Of a DNA stretch of 64,000 bases, positions 32,941 to 44,790 are shown one piece after another; positions within the stretch are counted from its first letter, which is position 1, and every line of letters starts with the position of its first letter. The stretch spans positions 115,102,930 to 115,166,929 of the forward strand of contig OX352762.1 of the NCBI GenBank assembly GCA_947095585.1, written 5' to 3'. The notes under the pieces were generated by a model. That model was not told the DNA's origin. It searched no databases and saw only the letters and a program-made list of their open reading frames with translations. Position numbers and translations under genes: made by a program. Origin of the DNA: Nephrocerus scutellatus (Eukaryota; Arthropoda; Insecta; Diptera; Pipunculidae).

Positions 32941-33124
32941 AATACGAGATTGTCAAAATATCTTTTCAAAGTATTTTCTTTTTTCCACGCATCTCACGCG
33001 CTACACGCGACTCGTGACTCGCGTCAAATCAAATTGAGTCGCTTACAAAATTTCAGCATTTATTATCATAGTATTTGATAACATTTCAAGCTCTTAAAGA
33101 GAATATTAATTCATATTCTTAATC

Positions 33125-34225
33125 ATATATCACCGTTTGTTGACACACTTTTGAGACGAGAGCAAGCGGGTTTTAGGAAGAACAGATCATGCGTAGACCA
33201 AATTAATACACTGCGAATTATCATCGAACAGTCAGTTGAATGGAATTCACATTTGTACATACTCTTTGTCGATTTCGAACGAGCTTTCGATAAAATATCC
33301 AGAAAAGCTATTTGGACAGCATTGCTAAATCTCGGAATTCCGCACACAATCGTGAACTTTATCCGTGAATTATATAGAGATGCCGCTTGCAGCGTTCGAT
33401 ATAAAGGCAAGAACAGGGCCAATATTACCATCTCCAAAGGAGTTAGGCAAGGATGTGTTCTCTCACCTATACTTTTATTGGTGATTCTGGATCAAGTTAT
33501 GGCGCAAACCAATATCGATGCACCAAACGGTATTCAATGGCGCTTGAAGAATAGGCTTAACAATCTCGACTACGCTGACGATATTAGCATGATGACTCAC
33601 AGATTGGACGATATGACGCTATGAGAGGTTGATTTATAACGCGTTGGCTTAAGTCTTAACTACTCAAAGTCGAAGTTGTTGCCAATCGGAACGACCGATA
33701 ACCGCGAATTATCTATAACCACCAACGATGCAATGATAATCATTGAAGACGTGGAGAAATTTAGCTACTAAGGGAGCCTTATTACTAAGAACGGCGGATC
33801 CGAATCAGACGTGACAGCCCGCATAAACAAGGCGCGCTCTGCGTACTACTCACAGTACAAAGTTTGGCGAGCGCATAACATCTCCAGGAGCACCAAGCTA
33901 AATATCTTTAACTCCAGTGTTAAATCGGTCCTCTTATATGATTGCGAGACTTGGAAAGTAACAACCACCATTTCTCAAGAATTACAAGTATTTATCAACA
34001 AGTGTCTACGACGAATAATCTGTGTCATCTTTTGGCCAAACACGATACCAAGCTCGGATCTACTTGACCTGACAAATAACGAGCCAATCCGCATTGAAAT
34101 TAAGCGAAGAAAATGGCACACCCTGCGGAAACCGGTCAATGACATTACAAAAATTGCCTTTGAATGGAACCCCCAAGGAAGACGAAACGCAGGACGCCCA
34201 GTGAACACGTGGCGCAGATCAAAGC
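33125..34225 (+). pseudogene. LINE reverse transcriptase relic
   Basis: Contains most RT motifs: REQAGFRKNRSCVDQINTLR, FVDFERAFDKISRKAIW, KGVRQGCVLSPIL, the catalytic LDYADDISMM at about residue 145 of the first open segment, then after stops SLNYSKSKLLPIGTTDN, TARINKARSAY, NSSVKSVLLYDCETWKVT and WNPQGRRNAGRPVNTWRR. Two in-frame breaks near 33624 and 33770 disable it. The clade was not assigned. A SINE fragment follows directly at 34226. Confidence 0.75.
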
Positions 34226-34401
34226 GAGACAAACGTTTCGAGAGTAATATACTTGTAACGGAAAGCTTCTCAATTCGCCGTTCGGAACTGGCCTTAAATT
34301 GTAGGTCCCTTCCATTTGTGTCCAAAAATGCACAACTCAAATGGTCGCTAGAAGTTAGGCCTTGGACCGTAATGGTCTGTCGCGCCGAATATTATTATTA
34401 A
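34226..34401 (+). mobile_element. tRNA-derived SINE, copy 5, 5'-truncated
   Basis: Starts at AGACAAACGTTTCGAGAGTA, continues through TTCTCAATTCGCCGTTCGGA and CTTCCATTTGTGTCCAAAAA to GTCTGTCGCGCCGAATATTA. Sits at the 3' side of the LINE relic. Confidence 0.75.
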
Positions 34402-35674
34402 AGTAAGGAGACAACTACTACCCCCACTGGCCAGCCAGAGGAGCAACAGGTCACACGGTGCGACCAGCAATATTGCGAAAAAGGTCAGACTACTTAGGAA
34501 GGGCAGACTCACTGAAGTGGTGTTGCTAAGGTGGCCAGGAAGCACTTACATGAACGTGACATTGTCTGATTAGATATTGAACAGTGAAAATCCAAAAAGT
34601 CATTGACGCCCGCTTGCTTGAATTGCTGGTGGACTCATAAACAATGGAAACGGTCCTTTCATCTTCTTTGATTGTACTGATGTCCTTATTGGCTTCAGAA
34701 TCATCAAACAAGATGGGCTCGAAGATCATTCTCATACCTGCCAATCATATTCCGTTAAGGTCCAGCGTCCTATTTGACTGCCTTAGATATTTGAATTTTT
34801 TTTATAATTTTATACATATTTTTGAATTTGACAGATAATCTTAAACAAAACCAAAAATGATATGTAGATTTTACGTTAAGCACATGTAGAATTCTACAAA
34901 TTAAACGAACGAACACCTTTATGCGGGCATAATTAAAACCATAATCATCTGCGATCGACTTTGACTAGACCTTATCTGTCTTCCTGCTCATCGGATCACA
35001 CTTAGCTTACATTTTAGCACAATGTCAACATTCAACGAAGCAACAAGTTTTCATATGTACGAGTATGTACGTAATTTTCTCTCAAACTACAAGAGGTCGG
35101 AGTAGTTTTTGTTGAGCGCCAAAGTCTCGGAGTCGTACGTAAGAACTGGTCTGCCCATTCAGATATACTCCAACATCTGGATACTATAGTCTTCATAGAC
35201 TTTTCAACAGAGTTTAATTAATTTATACATAAATAAGTATTTATTTATTATACAGATTTAATCGTCGTATTTAATGAACAATGTATTTAAGAAACAAGTT
35301 TTTTTTTACAGACAGATACTCCAAATAAGATGTAAAGTTATGCAGACAATTAAACTTACATTGTTATAATTTACAATAAGCCGCCGATAAGTTTTTTTTG
35401 TTTTGGAAATTGTTTTCGTTGTGTTGTAAAGTGGTCGTAAGGAATGGGCAATGCAATTTGATTGTAATTATTAGACAATTTTAGTTAAGTATGAATCTGC
35501 GAATGACTATCATTGTTGCAGTGAAGCAAACTATAATTCAAAAGTGGTGTATGTGGTCACTAAATGTGGTATAAATTTAGAAAACGGGGCGTAGTAAAAA
35601 TAATGAAAATTTAAGCTATCCGCATATTGAGCACAGGCTAGCACAGCATAGCGTAGCCTAGGTTTTTAGAAAAC

Positions 35675-35678
<4 letters not shown>
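34402..35678. other. Intergenic; weak exon-like segment on the minus strand at 34550-34738
   Basis: The reverse-strand frame MIFEPILFDDSEANKDISTI, KEDERTVSIVYESTSNSSKR ends at CAT followed by GTAAGTG, a good donor, and begins after CAG near 34739 with a poor pyrimidine tract. Not recognised. The rest is AT-rich and featureless. Confidence 0.3.

Positions 35679-35716
<38 letters not shown>
35679..35716. repeat. (TA)n microsatellite
   Basis: Pure TA dinucleotide tract of about 38 bp leading directly into a family F head (ACTAGCTGTTCTCGGGCGC). Confidence 0.9.
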
Positions 35717-35717
<1 letters not shown>

Positions 35718-36134
35718 TAGCTGTTCTCGGGCGCTTCACTTCTCGCACACATGAACCGCCGCCTTCATCTTACCATCGTTATAGCTGATATTAACATTTT
35801 ACCTTTTCTATAGCCTTTAATCAAGAGATATAACAAAAATGTCTTCACAACACTATTTGTATAAAATAACTAATAAACAAAATATAAAAAAAGAATTACG
35901 CAAATAAATCGTTCGAATCGTGAGTTATGGGCGCGAGTTCATACAAAAATCACATGCGGAAAAAACAGGTTTCCCCGAATTTTCCAACTTTCCGGGCAAC
36001 TATTCCATTTTTTTTTCCGTAAAAACCTTACCCGGACTATTACGAACATTTAAAAATAGCCAAATCGGTTCAGCCGTTCTCAAGTGGTTCGCTTACCAGC
36101 GAGCATCATTTAATTTTAATACATATATATAGAT
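35716..36134 (+). repeat. Family F dispersed repeat, copy 3
   Basis: Head ACTAGCTGTTCTCGGGCGCT, middle GTGAGTTATGGGCGCGAGTT, tail AAATAGCCAAATCGGTTCAG, CCGTTCTCAAGTGG and TTTTAATACATATATATAGAT. The best complete example of this family in the window. Confidence 0.65.
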
Positions 36135-37090
36135 AAACATTATGTCCAGTGGTTTAGCTGTGATGCTCTTACAGATATTTATATTCAACAGTATCGTTAC
36201 CCAGCGCCATCCAACGAGTCCAAAAGTTTATAGGAGCATGAAGCAAACATTTGGTGTAAATATGGCTTTGATACATCCAGTGGTTTAACGTGATGACGTA
36301 TTTTATGCCGGATGCCATCCCAATTCCAGCGCCACCTACTGGGACTAAAATAAACATAATCTTATCAGAGCACCAAACCAACTTACGGCATGAAAATGGC
36401 TTCGATGTGTCCAGTGATTTATGCATGATGAGGTTGCATATTTATGCAGAATGACATTTTCAAGCATATCTCGACTCTAGCACTACCTATTGAGCTACTG
36501 AGATAAACATCTATAAGCATCAATCCAACATGCGGTCCGAATATGTCTTTAATATGTCTAGTGGCTTAGGCGTGATGCGATAACAGAGATATACACCAAA
36601 AGACCAAACGCTAAACCACGTTTTCGTAAAAATCTTCACTCCAGCGCCATCTACCGTGCTCCAAAAAGAAATAAACTTGTCGGAGCATCAAACAAACATA
36701 TAAAGTGAATATGGCTTTAATATGTCTGCTGGCTTAGGCGTGATGCGATAACAGATATATACACCAAAAGACCAAATGCTACATCACGTTTTCGTAAAAA
36801 TCTTAACTCCAGCGCCATCTACCGTGCTCCAAAAAAGAGAAGTTTCTCAATTTGCCGTTCGGATCCGGCATTAAATTGAAGGTCCCCTCCATTTGTGTGC
36901 AAAAATATACATGCTCAACATAAATGGTTGCAAGAAGCCAGCCCTTGGACCGCAAAGGTCTGTCGTGTCGAATATTATATATTATATGTCTAGGGGCTTA
37001 GGAGTGTTGCGATAACAGATATATACACCAAAAGACGAAACGCTAAATTACGTTTTGGTAAAAATCTTCACTCCAGCGCTGTGCTGCGCT
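36135..37090 (+). repeat. Satellite-like array of about 130-170 bp units
   Basis: The landmark ATGTC(C/T)AGTGG(T/C)TTA...CGTGATG recurs at about 36139, 36269, 36401, 36548, 36717 and 36985, with CCAGCGCCATCTACCGTGCT and GAGCATCAAACAAACAT between. The two units around 36548 and 36717 are the most alike. A SINE fragment interrupts the last unit. Confidence 0.75.
36836..36986 (+). mobile_element. tRNA-derived SINE, copy 6, 5'-truncated, inside the satellite array
   Basis: TTCTCAATTTGCCGTTCGGA through CCTCCATTTGTGTGCAAAAA to GTCTGTCGTGTCGAATATTA, flanked on both sides by array sequence. Confidence 0.75.
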
Positions 37091-38759
37091 GCGCTGAATA
37101 TGCGGCTACTTTTACTTTGGGTAAAATACGAATTCTTTATATGTTCGAGAAATAACGAGCTTATCTGTATTTTTAATTTCTTCAGGCAATACCCAAGAAT
37201 ATAATGTGTAACCAATCTTGGATAAATGAAAGCATAGTCAATGTTAGCAATGTTGTCGAAATTTTGCAATGCAAACATTAAACCAATTTGAATAAAAAAA
37301 AAACTTCCTTACCATCGACTTTCGTCGAGTTGAAAGCAAAAAACTAAACGTGTGTGGTAATTACTTTATCTGCTGCAATTTGCAGTACCTATACTGATAA
37401 TACGATAATCACTGCAAGTTATTGCATTTTAATCAGAGCGTTATTTTAACCAATTATTTTGTTAATTGCTTTTATTGCGATTTAGCAGGTCATTATTAAT
37501 AATCTCTTGTTAGAACTTTTCATAGAAAATTAAAAACTACACCATGTACATCGCAAAGAAAACAAAGCTCAAAGCATTCAGTTAAAAGTGAAACAACAGC
37601 AACAGCAACAGCAAATATATACCGGTTTGTTTTAATTACGAAGAAAATCGTTATCCTAGTATTATATGCAAATTAAAAATTGTGTTCCAAAAAGGTTAAC
37701 TCAATGCTTGTTAAAGATGACCTCTAATGCCATGGCAATCAGGATATAATATTCAATGGGAGTATGGAAAAATTTATATGTATTTTATATGTAATTATAT
37801 GACTGTAGGACGGAAAATATTTTCATTATTTTTAATTACTCAATTACAATACAATAACGCCGATAAGATATTCTGTAAGAATAAAAATAAACAAATCACA
37901 AAGTTTTTTCTTCTAAGCGACATTTGGTCTTGTGATTAGCCATAATACCGTACTTAACTCACTCAACGGCAATACTTTCTTTATTTTAATATACTATAAT
38001 GTATGAAGGTAATCTTGTGATTGTTAAAATAAAAAGTGTTGGCTTTTTTTTTAATTATCGAACGCTTCAAGGCATTTGCACCCTTATAATGCCTAGGCAT
38101 AGCGTAGTCTTGGAAATATTTGGATAGAAGAAGAAGAAAAGAAATAATAATAAGCCCAACTGGATGGCTCAACATCTTGATTACTTTATAGATCAACTCA
38201 ACCGTAGGAAAAATTCGTGCGTTTTTTTAATTCACCGGAAATCAACCCGTGTGCTCCGAGTGGGTGATGGCTTATAAGCACCACCGATATTGACAAATAT
38301 TACAATGAGTTTATATATAACTAGTGCGCTTCGTTAACCACACAGCCAGTGGTTCAGGACGCTTCGATACCTGCGCAGGCAGTGTCCGCTATCGCGCTCA
38401 AATGCGCAACTATAGGAATTTCTAGACTCTAGATTTAGGGGATTTATAAGAACATGAAAATAAGTGTACGTGGTCCATTGACCCAGGGAGTCTGTTTTCG
38501 ATTGCAAAATTGAGGGAGGCTTCTATACAAAAAAGTTGGACTAAAAATCATAGAGGCCCCTGAACAAAGTGTTCGACCCCTTCTTATTTTCTTTAAATAC
38601 AAAACAGGTGTTCGAAAATTCAGAACGCTACTATTAAAAAATTCTGAAAAATTCATAAAAACTTTATTTTTGTAAAAACAGTTCGTATGGTGATTCTTGA
38701 CCCAGGAGTCTGACCACTTTTAAAATATGCCTATTGAGTGCTTCAAAATGGTATAAAAC
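37091..38759. other. Intergenic with unclassified repeat fragments
   Basis: 37265-37480 resembles 45880-45965 (AACTTCCTTAC, TTTTAATCAGAGCGT), and 38410-38480 resembles 15345-15425 (CTAGATTTAG, CCATTGACCC); both are degenerate dispersed sequence. No gene seen. Confidence 0.4.
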
Positions 38760-41284
38760 CATTACGCGTTGGACGCGATCAAGTCTATACGGAAAGCAGG
38801 GAAATTTTATTTCAAAGACTCGAAGAGAAGATTCAGGAACTATCCGAAATCATCAAACCAAGAAGCAATATCCATGCGGAGTATAAAAAGTTGGTCAACG
38901 CATAATACGGACGACGTATGAGTCGGTGGCAATCAATAAGGAGACCATGCTTGATAACACGTGTGAAAATACGCCGACAATAGGAGTAATAATGGAGAAT
39001 CCTAAAAGACCGGTTCCCTTATCTAGGAGGAAATCAGTCGATAATCAGGATATCACGAAAACGATTGAAACCTGCAAAAAGAAACGTTCAACTCCTATGC
39101 GAAATAAGGATCGACCAAAGGAAAAAAACCCAGGACGAAAATAACGCAAGAGACTCGGCCAAAAGCAATTCTACAAAAGGACCAGCCACCAAAGATTAAT
39201 GTGGAAGTAAAGGAAAATGACTAAGTGGGAAAATGGAAGGAAAAAAACGCAAAAGACATCCACGTCCGATGCGCTACTCATCAAAAAGAAGGGTGCGGTC
39301 GAATATGCCGACTTGATACGCAAATTAAAGACATATTCCAGCCTCTTAAGTGTCGGTGCCGAAGTAAAGCACATGACCAAACAAGGTGAGCTTCTATTGG
39401 AGCTGCGGAACCCTTCAGAAAAATCAAAAACTTGGGATCACAAACAGCAGTTGTGAGTATGGCAGGCAATTTGGTTGATAAGATGACCTATGAAGGAAGA
39501 GTCCGAATTGGATGGGTGTCCTGTAGTATTAGAGAGAAAATAGTTTCCATAAAATGCTATATAAGCCTTGATTATGGACATTATGCGCATAAGTGTCAAA
39601 GCGACAAAGACCACTCCAAACTATGTTTAAAATGCGGTAAAGGAGGGCATATAGCTAATGAGCCTCAATGAATGCTCTGTCATCAGATAATTCAAGATAT
39701 GTGACAGGCAGCTTCAAGTGCACTGCATATCAGAAGGCAGTACAGTTAGCGCGGAATAAATGATTATTATCCAACTAAATCTTAATGATTGTGAAGCTGC
39801 ACAGGGACTTTTGCATCAAACCGTGCGCGAACTGGAGGTAGATGTTACTATTATCAGCGAACCATATAGAGACCTCGATGAAAGCATATGCGCAACCGAC
39901 GCTACTTGTAGCGCTGCCATATGGGTATGTGGTAAGCGTTGTTTCCAATAAAGAGAAATGAATTTGGAATCAGGTTTTATAATAGCGAAGGTCGATGGCA
40001 CTCATATAAAGCTATTATGCACAACCATTTGCATCATTAGAAGAGTTTAAAACTTTTCTGGAACGTCTAGTTGATGATTCTTGCGAACGGAGTCCGGTAG
40101 TGATAGCATGCGATTTTACTGCATGATCTTTGGAATGGAGTACCCGGAAAACAGATGCTCGCGGTGAGGCACTTTTGGAAGGACTTGCTACGTTGCAGAT
40201 TATATTATTGAACAATGGAAATACACCTACTTTCTGAAGGGGGTCCGCTAGCTCGATAATTGATTTAACGTTTGTTAGTAATTGCCTCTTAAGCAAGGAG
40301 GTCACTTGGGAAGTCAGCGAATCATACACATATAGTGACCACCAAGCCATATTCTGTGAAAAAGATGGAGTAGGATTAAATCAGAAACTTAGAAAGAAAA
40401 CGATGGGTTGGGAAGCGAAATCGTTTGACCTCAGGGTCAGCGACGGAAAAGGTATCTAAAGTCATTAACTCGCTAAGAAGACCCTGTGATGCTGCAATCC
40501 CGGTGAAAGTATTAATTGGTCAACGCAAATCTTCGTACTGAATTAATGAAGAAATAGCGGAACTCCATCGGAAGTACCTACGGACCAGACGGCAATACCA
40601 AAGAGAAAAGCGTAGGAAGATTGATGATGTGTGCCAGGAGTATTGTAATGTCAGATCACAGCTTAGGATTGCTAGATATGTGATCCCGATGAAGAAATTG
40701 CGCCCGCGATGGCTGAAGAAGTTCTCAAGGCAGCCAGCAAGGTAGGCTATAACAAGACCCCAGGACCAGAAAATATCCTTAACTTGGCATTAAAATCCGC
40801 AATTAGGAACTATCGAAATGTGTTTGCCAGCATGCTTGATTCATGCATAATAGAATGGGTGTTTCCAGTGAAGTGAAAAAAATAGAGTCCTACTCCATAA
40901 AGGGAAAAAGGCACCAGATGAATCATCCTCACACCGGCCATTATGTATGCTCGACTCAAAGGTCAAAATCCTAGAAAGAATTATCGGGGGTTGGCTACAG
41001 GAACCCATATTACAATCAGGAGACCTTGCAGAACATCAGTATGGTTTCCTCAAAACGCACTCAACAATTAATGCCATTAAATTCGTTAAAAAGTTGGCTC
41101 AAAAAACGATTGATGAGAAAAGGTAGAAGGGAGGAACTTGAAATAATCGATATCAAGAATGCATTCAATTCGTATTCAATGAACTACGTCGGAGAGAGGT
41201 CCCGTCTTACATTTTGAAGCTGGTGGCAGAATACTTAAATAACAGAATTCTGCCTTACAACACCGACAATGGCCTGAAGAAATA

Positions 41285-42588
41285 CCGGGTGTTTTTTTAA
41301 GAGATTGCCGATTTTTTTTTTGAATAAAACACATATAAAATTATGAAATGACCAAAATTTTTTTTTATTTGGTAGATAATTTTTTGGCATTTAACATTTA
41401 AACACAATTTCTGGCATATGGCTACCACGACTATTTTTCACAAATGTCATTCTGGAGGTCCAATTTTCCAGCACTTTTTCAAACATTTGAGGGCGTATGT
41501 CAGCAATGACACGTTGAATATTGGTTTCCAAAGCGTCAATCGATTGAGGTTTATCCACATAAACCAATGACTTCACGTATCCCCACAAAAAGTAATCGAG
41601 TGGCGTCAAATCGCACGAACGCGGAGGCCAATTCACCGGACCATTTCTCGAAATAATGTTGTCGTTGAAAGTTTCTTTCAATAAGTCGATTGTTTCACGT
41701 GCTGTATGGCAAGTGGCACCATCTTGTTGAAACCACATTTCATCCATATCCATATCTTCAAGATTTGACAACAAAAACTCATTTAACATGGTTCTGTATC
41801 GATTTCCATTCACGGTAACGCGTCGTCCTTCCTCATTTTTAAAGAAATATGGATCGATGATCCCACCAGCCCATAGACCGCACCAAACAGTACATTTATC
41901 AGGATGCATTGGTAATTCTTGAACGGCGTGTGGATTATCTTTGCTCCAAATGCGACAATTTTGTTTGTTGACGTATCCATTTAACAAAAAATGCGCCTCA
42001 TCACTGAAGAGAATTTTACGGTAAAAAAATGGATCTTCGTTCAATTGATTTAACGACCAATCACTGAATTCACGGCGCAAACGATGGTCGTGTGGCTTTA
42101 ATTCTTGCACCAATTGAATTTTGTATGGCACCAAACCCAAATCTTTACGTAAAATTTTCCATAAAGTCGATGGACAAAGTCCAATTTGCTGAGCACGACG
42201 ACGAATCGATAAATTGTCGTTTTCTTCGACACTGGCCTCAACGACAGCAATATTTTCTTCTGTACGAACTCTTCTCATTCTTGTCGGTGGCTTGGCATCC
42301 AAAAGAGTGAATGTAGACCGAAATTTGGTAATTACGTTCTTTATGGTGGTCTCTGACGGACGATTATGTGCACCATAAAATTCACGAAGTGCTCTATAAA
42401 CATTTTTAATTGAACACTGATTTTGAAAATAAATTTCCACGATTTGAAAACGTTGTTCTGGAGTTAACCTATTCATAATGATTTGCCAAACAATACTGAG
42501 TAGAAATGCCACTTTGAGCTGTCAAAACAACTGTCATAAAATAAAACGACATCTATCGGAAAAACAAACCTCCTAAAAAAACACCCTT
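41285..42588 (-). mobile_element. Mariner element, DD41D (rosa-like), apparently intact
   Basis: 1304 bp bounded by TA dinucleotides (41283-41284, 42589-42590) with terminal inverted repeats of about 17 bp (GGGTGTTTTTTTAAGAG at the left, AACACCC at the right reading inward as GGGTGTTTTTTTAGGAG). It splits the R1-clade LINE. A single uninterrupted transposase frame fills it. Confidence 0.85.
41391..42512 (-). CDS. Mariner transposase, DD41D type
   Basis: Open frame of 373 codons. The true start is probably Met13 (MNRLTPEQRFQIVEIYFQNQ), giving 361 aa. An N-terminal helix-turn-helix pair (about residues 15-130, including RRRAQQIGLCPSTLWKILRK) binds the TIRs. The catalytic domain shows Asp171 in FSDEAHF, Asp264 in QQDGATCHTA and Asp306 in TPLDYFLWG: 41 residues lie between the last two, the spacing of the rosa subfamily first described from tephritid flies (an Asp at 301 gives 36, so the assignment rests on which residue aligns). 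The product would catalyse cut-and-paste transposition at TA sites. No stop or frameshift is present, in contrast to nearly all other elements here. Confidence 0.88.
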   Translation of the reverse strand: MAFLLSIVWQIIMNRLTPEQRFQIVEIYFQNQCSIKNVYRALREFYGAHNRPSETTIKNVITKFRSTFTLLDAKPPTRMRRVRTEENIAVVEASVEENDNLSIRRRAQQIGLCPSTLWKILRKDLGLVPYKIQLVQELKPHDHRLRREFSDWSLNQLNEDPFFYRKILFSDEAHFLLNGYVNKQNCRIWSKDNPHAVQELPMHPDKCTVWCGLWAGGIIDPYFFKNEEGRRVTVNGNRYRTMLNEFLLSNLEDMDMDEMWFQQDGATCHTARETIDLLKETFNDNIISRNGPVNWPPRSCDLTPLDYFLWGYVKSLVYVDKPQSIDALETNIQRVIADIRPQMFEKVLENWTSRMTFVKNSRGSHMPEIVFKC

Positions 42589-42997
42589 TATAAGGTTACG
42601 GCGGTGTATTTATGTTCGTTCGTATGGTCGGTTTTGTAGATAACATTGCTGTAGTCGTAGTAGCGAAACACACGGATGTAATGCAACAATCAGAACTATC
42701 AGTTAGTGGCTGACGTCAATCGTATTACAGTTGGCAGAACATAAAACTGAAGCTCTACTAATATCCAGTAGGAAAATTACCTTTAAAGTTGGTCATTGTT
42801 CAAATATATTTCAGCCATCAATTATATACGGAATGGTAATTTATGCATGCGAGAATATTATTCAATTAGCAATTAGAGATTGCCAGCAATAAAGCAGAGA
42901 CTATATGTTCAGCACTTTCTCGAATTATGCCGAACTTTGGAGTAGCAAAACAAACAAGAAGAAAGCTATTGGCGAGTATTGTCTCATCGACCCTTGT

Positions 42998-43262
42998 ATA
43001 ATAATAATATTCGGCGCGACAGACCGTTGCGGTCCAAGGCCTAGCTTCTCGCGACCATTTGTGTTGTGCATGTATATTTTTGGACACAAATCATTTAAGG
43101 CCGTATCCGAACGGCAAATTGAGAAGCTTTCCGTGACAAGTTATTATCATCGGAACGTTTGTCAGACATTCGCGAGAAGTGGGACATCGTGAAAAATACC
43201 TTTTGGTGTTACTGGGATTCAAACCACGAACCATTTGCTCAGTAGCCATGCGCATTCCCATG
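42998..43262 (-). mobile_element. tRNA-derived SINE, copy 7, near full length
   Basis: Reverse orientation: ATAATAATATTCGGCGCGAC tail through the body to GTTACTGGGATTCAAACCAC (box B with one change) and TGCTCAGTAGCCATGCGCAT in the head. Lies within the R1-clade relic. Confidence 0.8.
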
Positions 43263-44149
43263 AGGTCATGGAGAAGTAGACTTCTATCTATCCCAATTTT
43301 TAACTGGGTATGAGGGCTTCCGCCTAAACCTTCTTAAATATAAGCTCCCAGAGTTTTCCTCCCCGTACTATATGTGAAGGCATAACAGAAGATGTAGAAC
43401 ACGTTTTCTGCCATTGTTCCTGCGTTTTGCAGGAGAAAGACTGGATGTGTCAGATCAAATAGGACATACCATTCCGCATAGTGATATCTATGATATACAA
43501 TGAGGAGATATGGAATGCATTTAGTGCAATGTCTTCCAGAATAATGCAGCGCCTAAGGTGTCTCGAGCGTAAGACAAGGAATGAAGATATGTAACACAGC
43601 AAAATAATGTGAATAAAGAAGGACAAGAAATCGATTAAGAAAAATGAAAGTGCAGCCATCGCTGAGAGCCTTCCCGTGTTGAAATGCCTAACGGTAGTCC
43701 CGCGGGACTGGCTATGAAATAATTATTGGGGGTTGGTTTTAGTCAGTAGGAATCTGACCCGCGAACATGTTAAGGCTAATGGTGCATATGTGAAGTATTT
43801 TTGAAGATTTCCAACCTCGAACATTATTTAAAATATAATTTTTTTAAAATGTTCAATTTTATTGCTGAATAAAATGTTTTCTTTCATCCTATCAGTCTTT
43901 CATTTAACCCATTTACTAAACTCTTATCTAGGTTTTAGAAGTAAGATATTCCACGAAGTCAAAAAAATTTTCATAGGTGTTTGTGCTTATTACTGAGATA
44001 AATTCCTAACCAATATCAAATTCTCATGTCTCTCTTTCATTTTTCCATATCTTTAAACCCATATTGTTAAAGAATGACATAAAAATAGCTACAATCCTAT
44101 GCATCTACTTCAATTTATACTTAAATGAACTAAAATCGTGAATGTCATT

Positions 44150-44215
44150 AGTAAAAAACCAACCCATAAAAATAAAAATCAAAACAATTTTTACAAAAAC
44201 TGTTGTCAACGGAGA
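44150..44215 (+). repeat. Tandem-subunit repeat family, left-end fragment
   Basis: AACCAACCCATAAAAATAAA followed by TTTTTACAAAAACTGTTGTC and an ACGGAGATAC core; truncated, running directly into a CpG-rich minisatellite. Confidence 0.45.
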
Positions 44216-44304
44216 TACAAATTTAAAAAGCTACTTGCTGCTAAGCTTACTTCACTTAAACATTTCGCTGCCATCAACTCGCAGCCGTTGTCTTTGTTTT
44301 CACA

Positions 44305-44790
44305 AAAAGTTGTCAAGCCTGACGCATCGTCAAAGCTCACGCAACGTCGGCGCTCACGCATCGCCACGCTCAAGTACCTTCCAGGCCACCGCATCGTCAA
44401 GGCCAACGAAACGTCCGGGTCATCATCGTCAAAATTCACATTACGCAAATCTCATATATACCGTCCGGGCCACCACATCGTCGAAACTCCTACAACGTCC
44501 AAATCGCCGCACTATAAATGGTTATGCTTGTAAGACTCACGTATCGTCCAGCTCACCGCATTGTCAAGGCTAACGCATAGTCCGGATCATGTATCTTTGC
44601 AGGCTCACGCTTGTCAAAACTCACGCATCGCCATCGCTCATATAGCGAAAAGCTCACGCAATGTTCCTGTTATCGCTATGCTCTCGCATCGATAAGGCTT
44701 ATGTATCGTCAAGATTACATATCACCAAGCTCACGTTCCGTCCAGACCACCGCATCGTCAAGGCCACGTAACGTCCAGGCTTATTTACCT
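44305..44790 (+). repeat. CpG-rich minisatellite
   Basis: Degenerate units of about 16-18 bp built on CTCACGCATCGTCAAGG, many with two or three CpGs, stretching nearly 500 bp in an otherwise AT-rich region. It keeps several frames open on both strands, which I treat as repeat artefacts. Confidence 0.7.

Larger units (their letters stand above)
38760..43800 (+). pseudogene. R1-clade LINE relic, second copy, broken by mariner and SINE
   Basis: In order: gag-like region (about 38900-39690) with SVGAEVKHMTKQGELLLELR and a zinc-knuckle block CYISLDYGHYAHKC...CLKCGKGGHIAN; endonuclease (39760-40400) starting IIQLNLNDCEAAQGLLHQTV then DVTIISEPYRDL; RT (40680-41284) with NKTPGPENI and EHQYGFLKTHSTINAIKFV; a mariner insertion (41285-42588); RT continuation (42589-42997) ending in the same LAEHKTEALLIS and NKAETICSALS words as copy 1; a SINE (42998-43262); and the C-terminal/3' region (43264-43800). 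Many stops. One knuckle cysteine reads Ser. The part between RT and C-terminus is also missing, so deletions accompany the insertions. Confidence 0.8.

Noticed and set aside
36135..37090. CRISPR-like array
   Set aside because: Units are long, diverged and contiguous with no short repeat/spacer alternation, and the setting is eukaryotic.
44138..44573. Overlapping plus-strand ORFs of 131 and 143 codons
   Set aside because: Both run through the CpG-rich minisatellite and the truncated repeat end; sequence is unit-driven.
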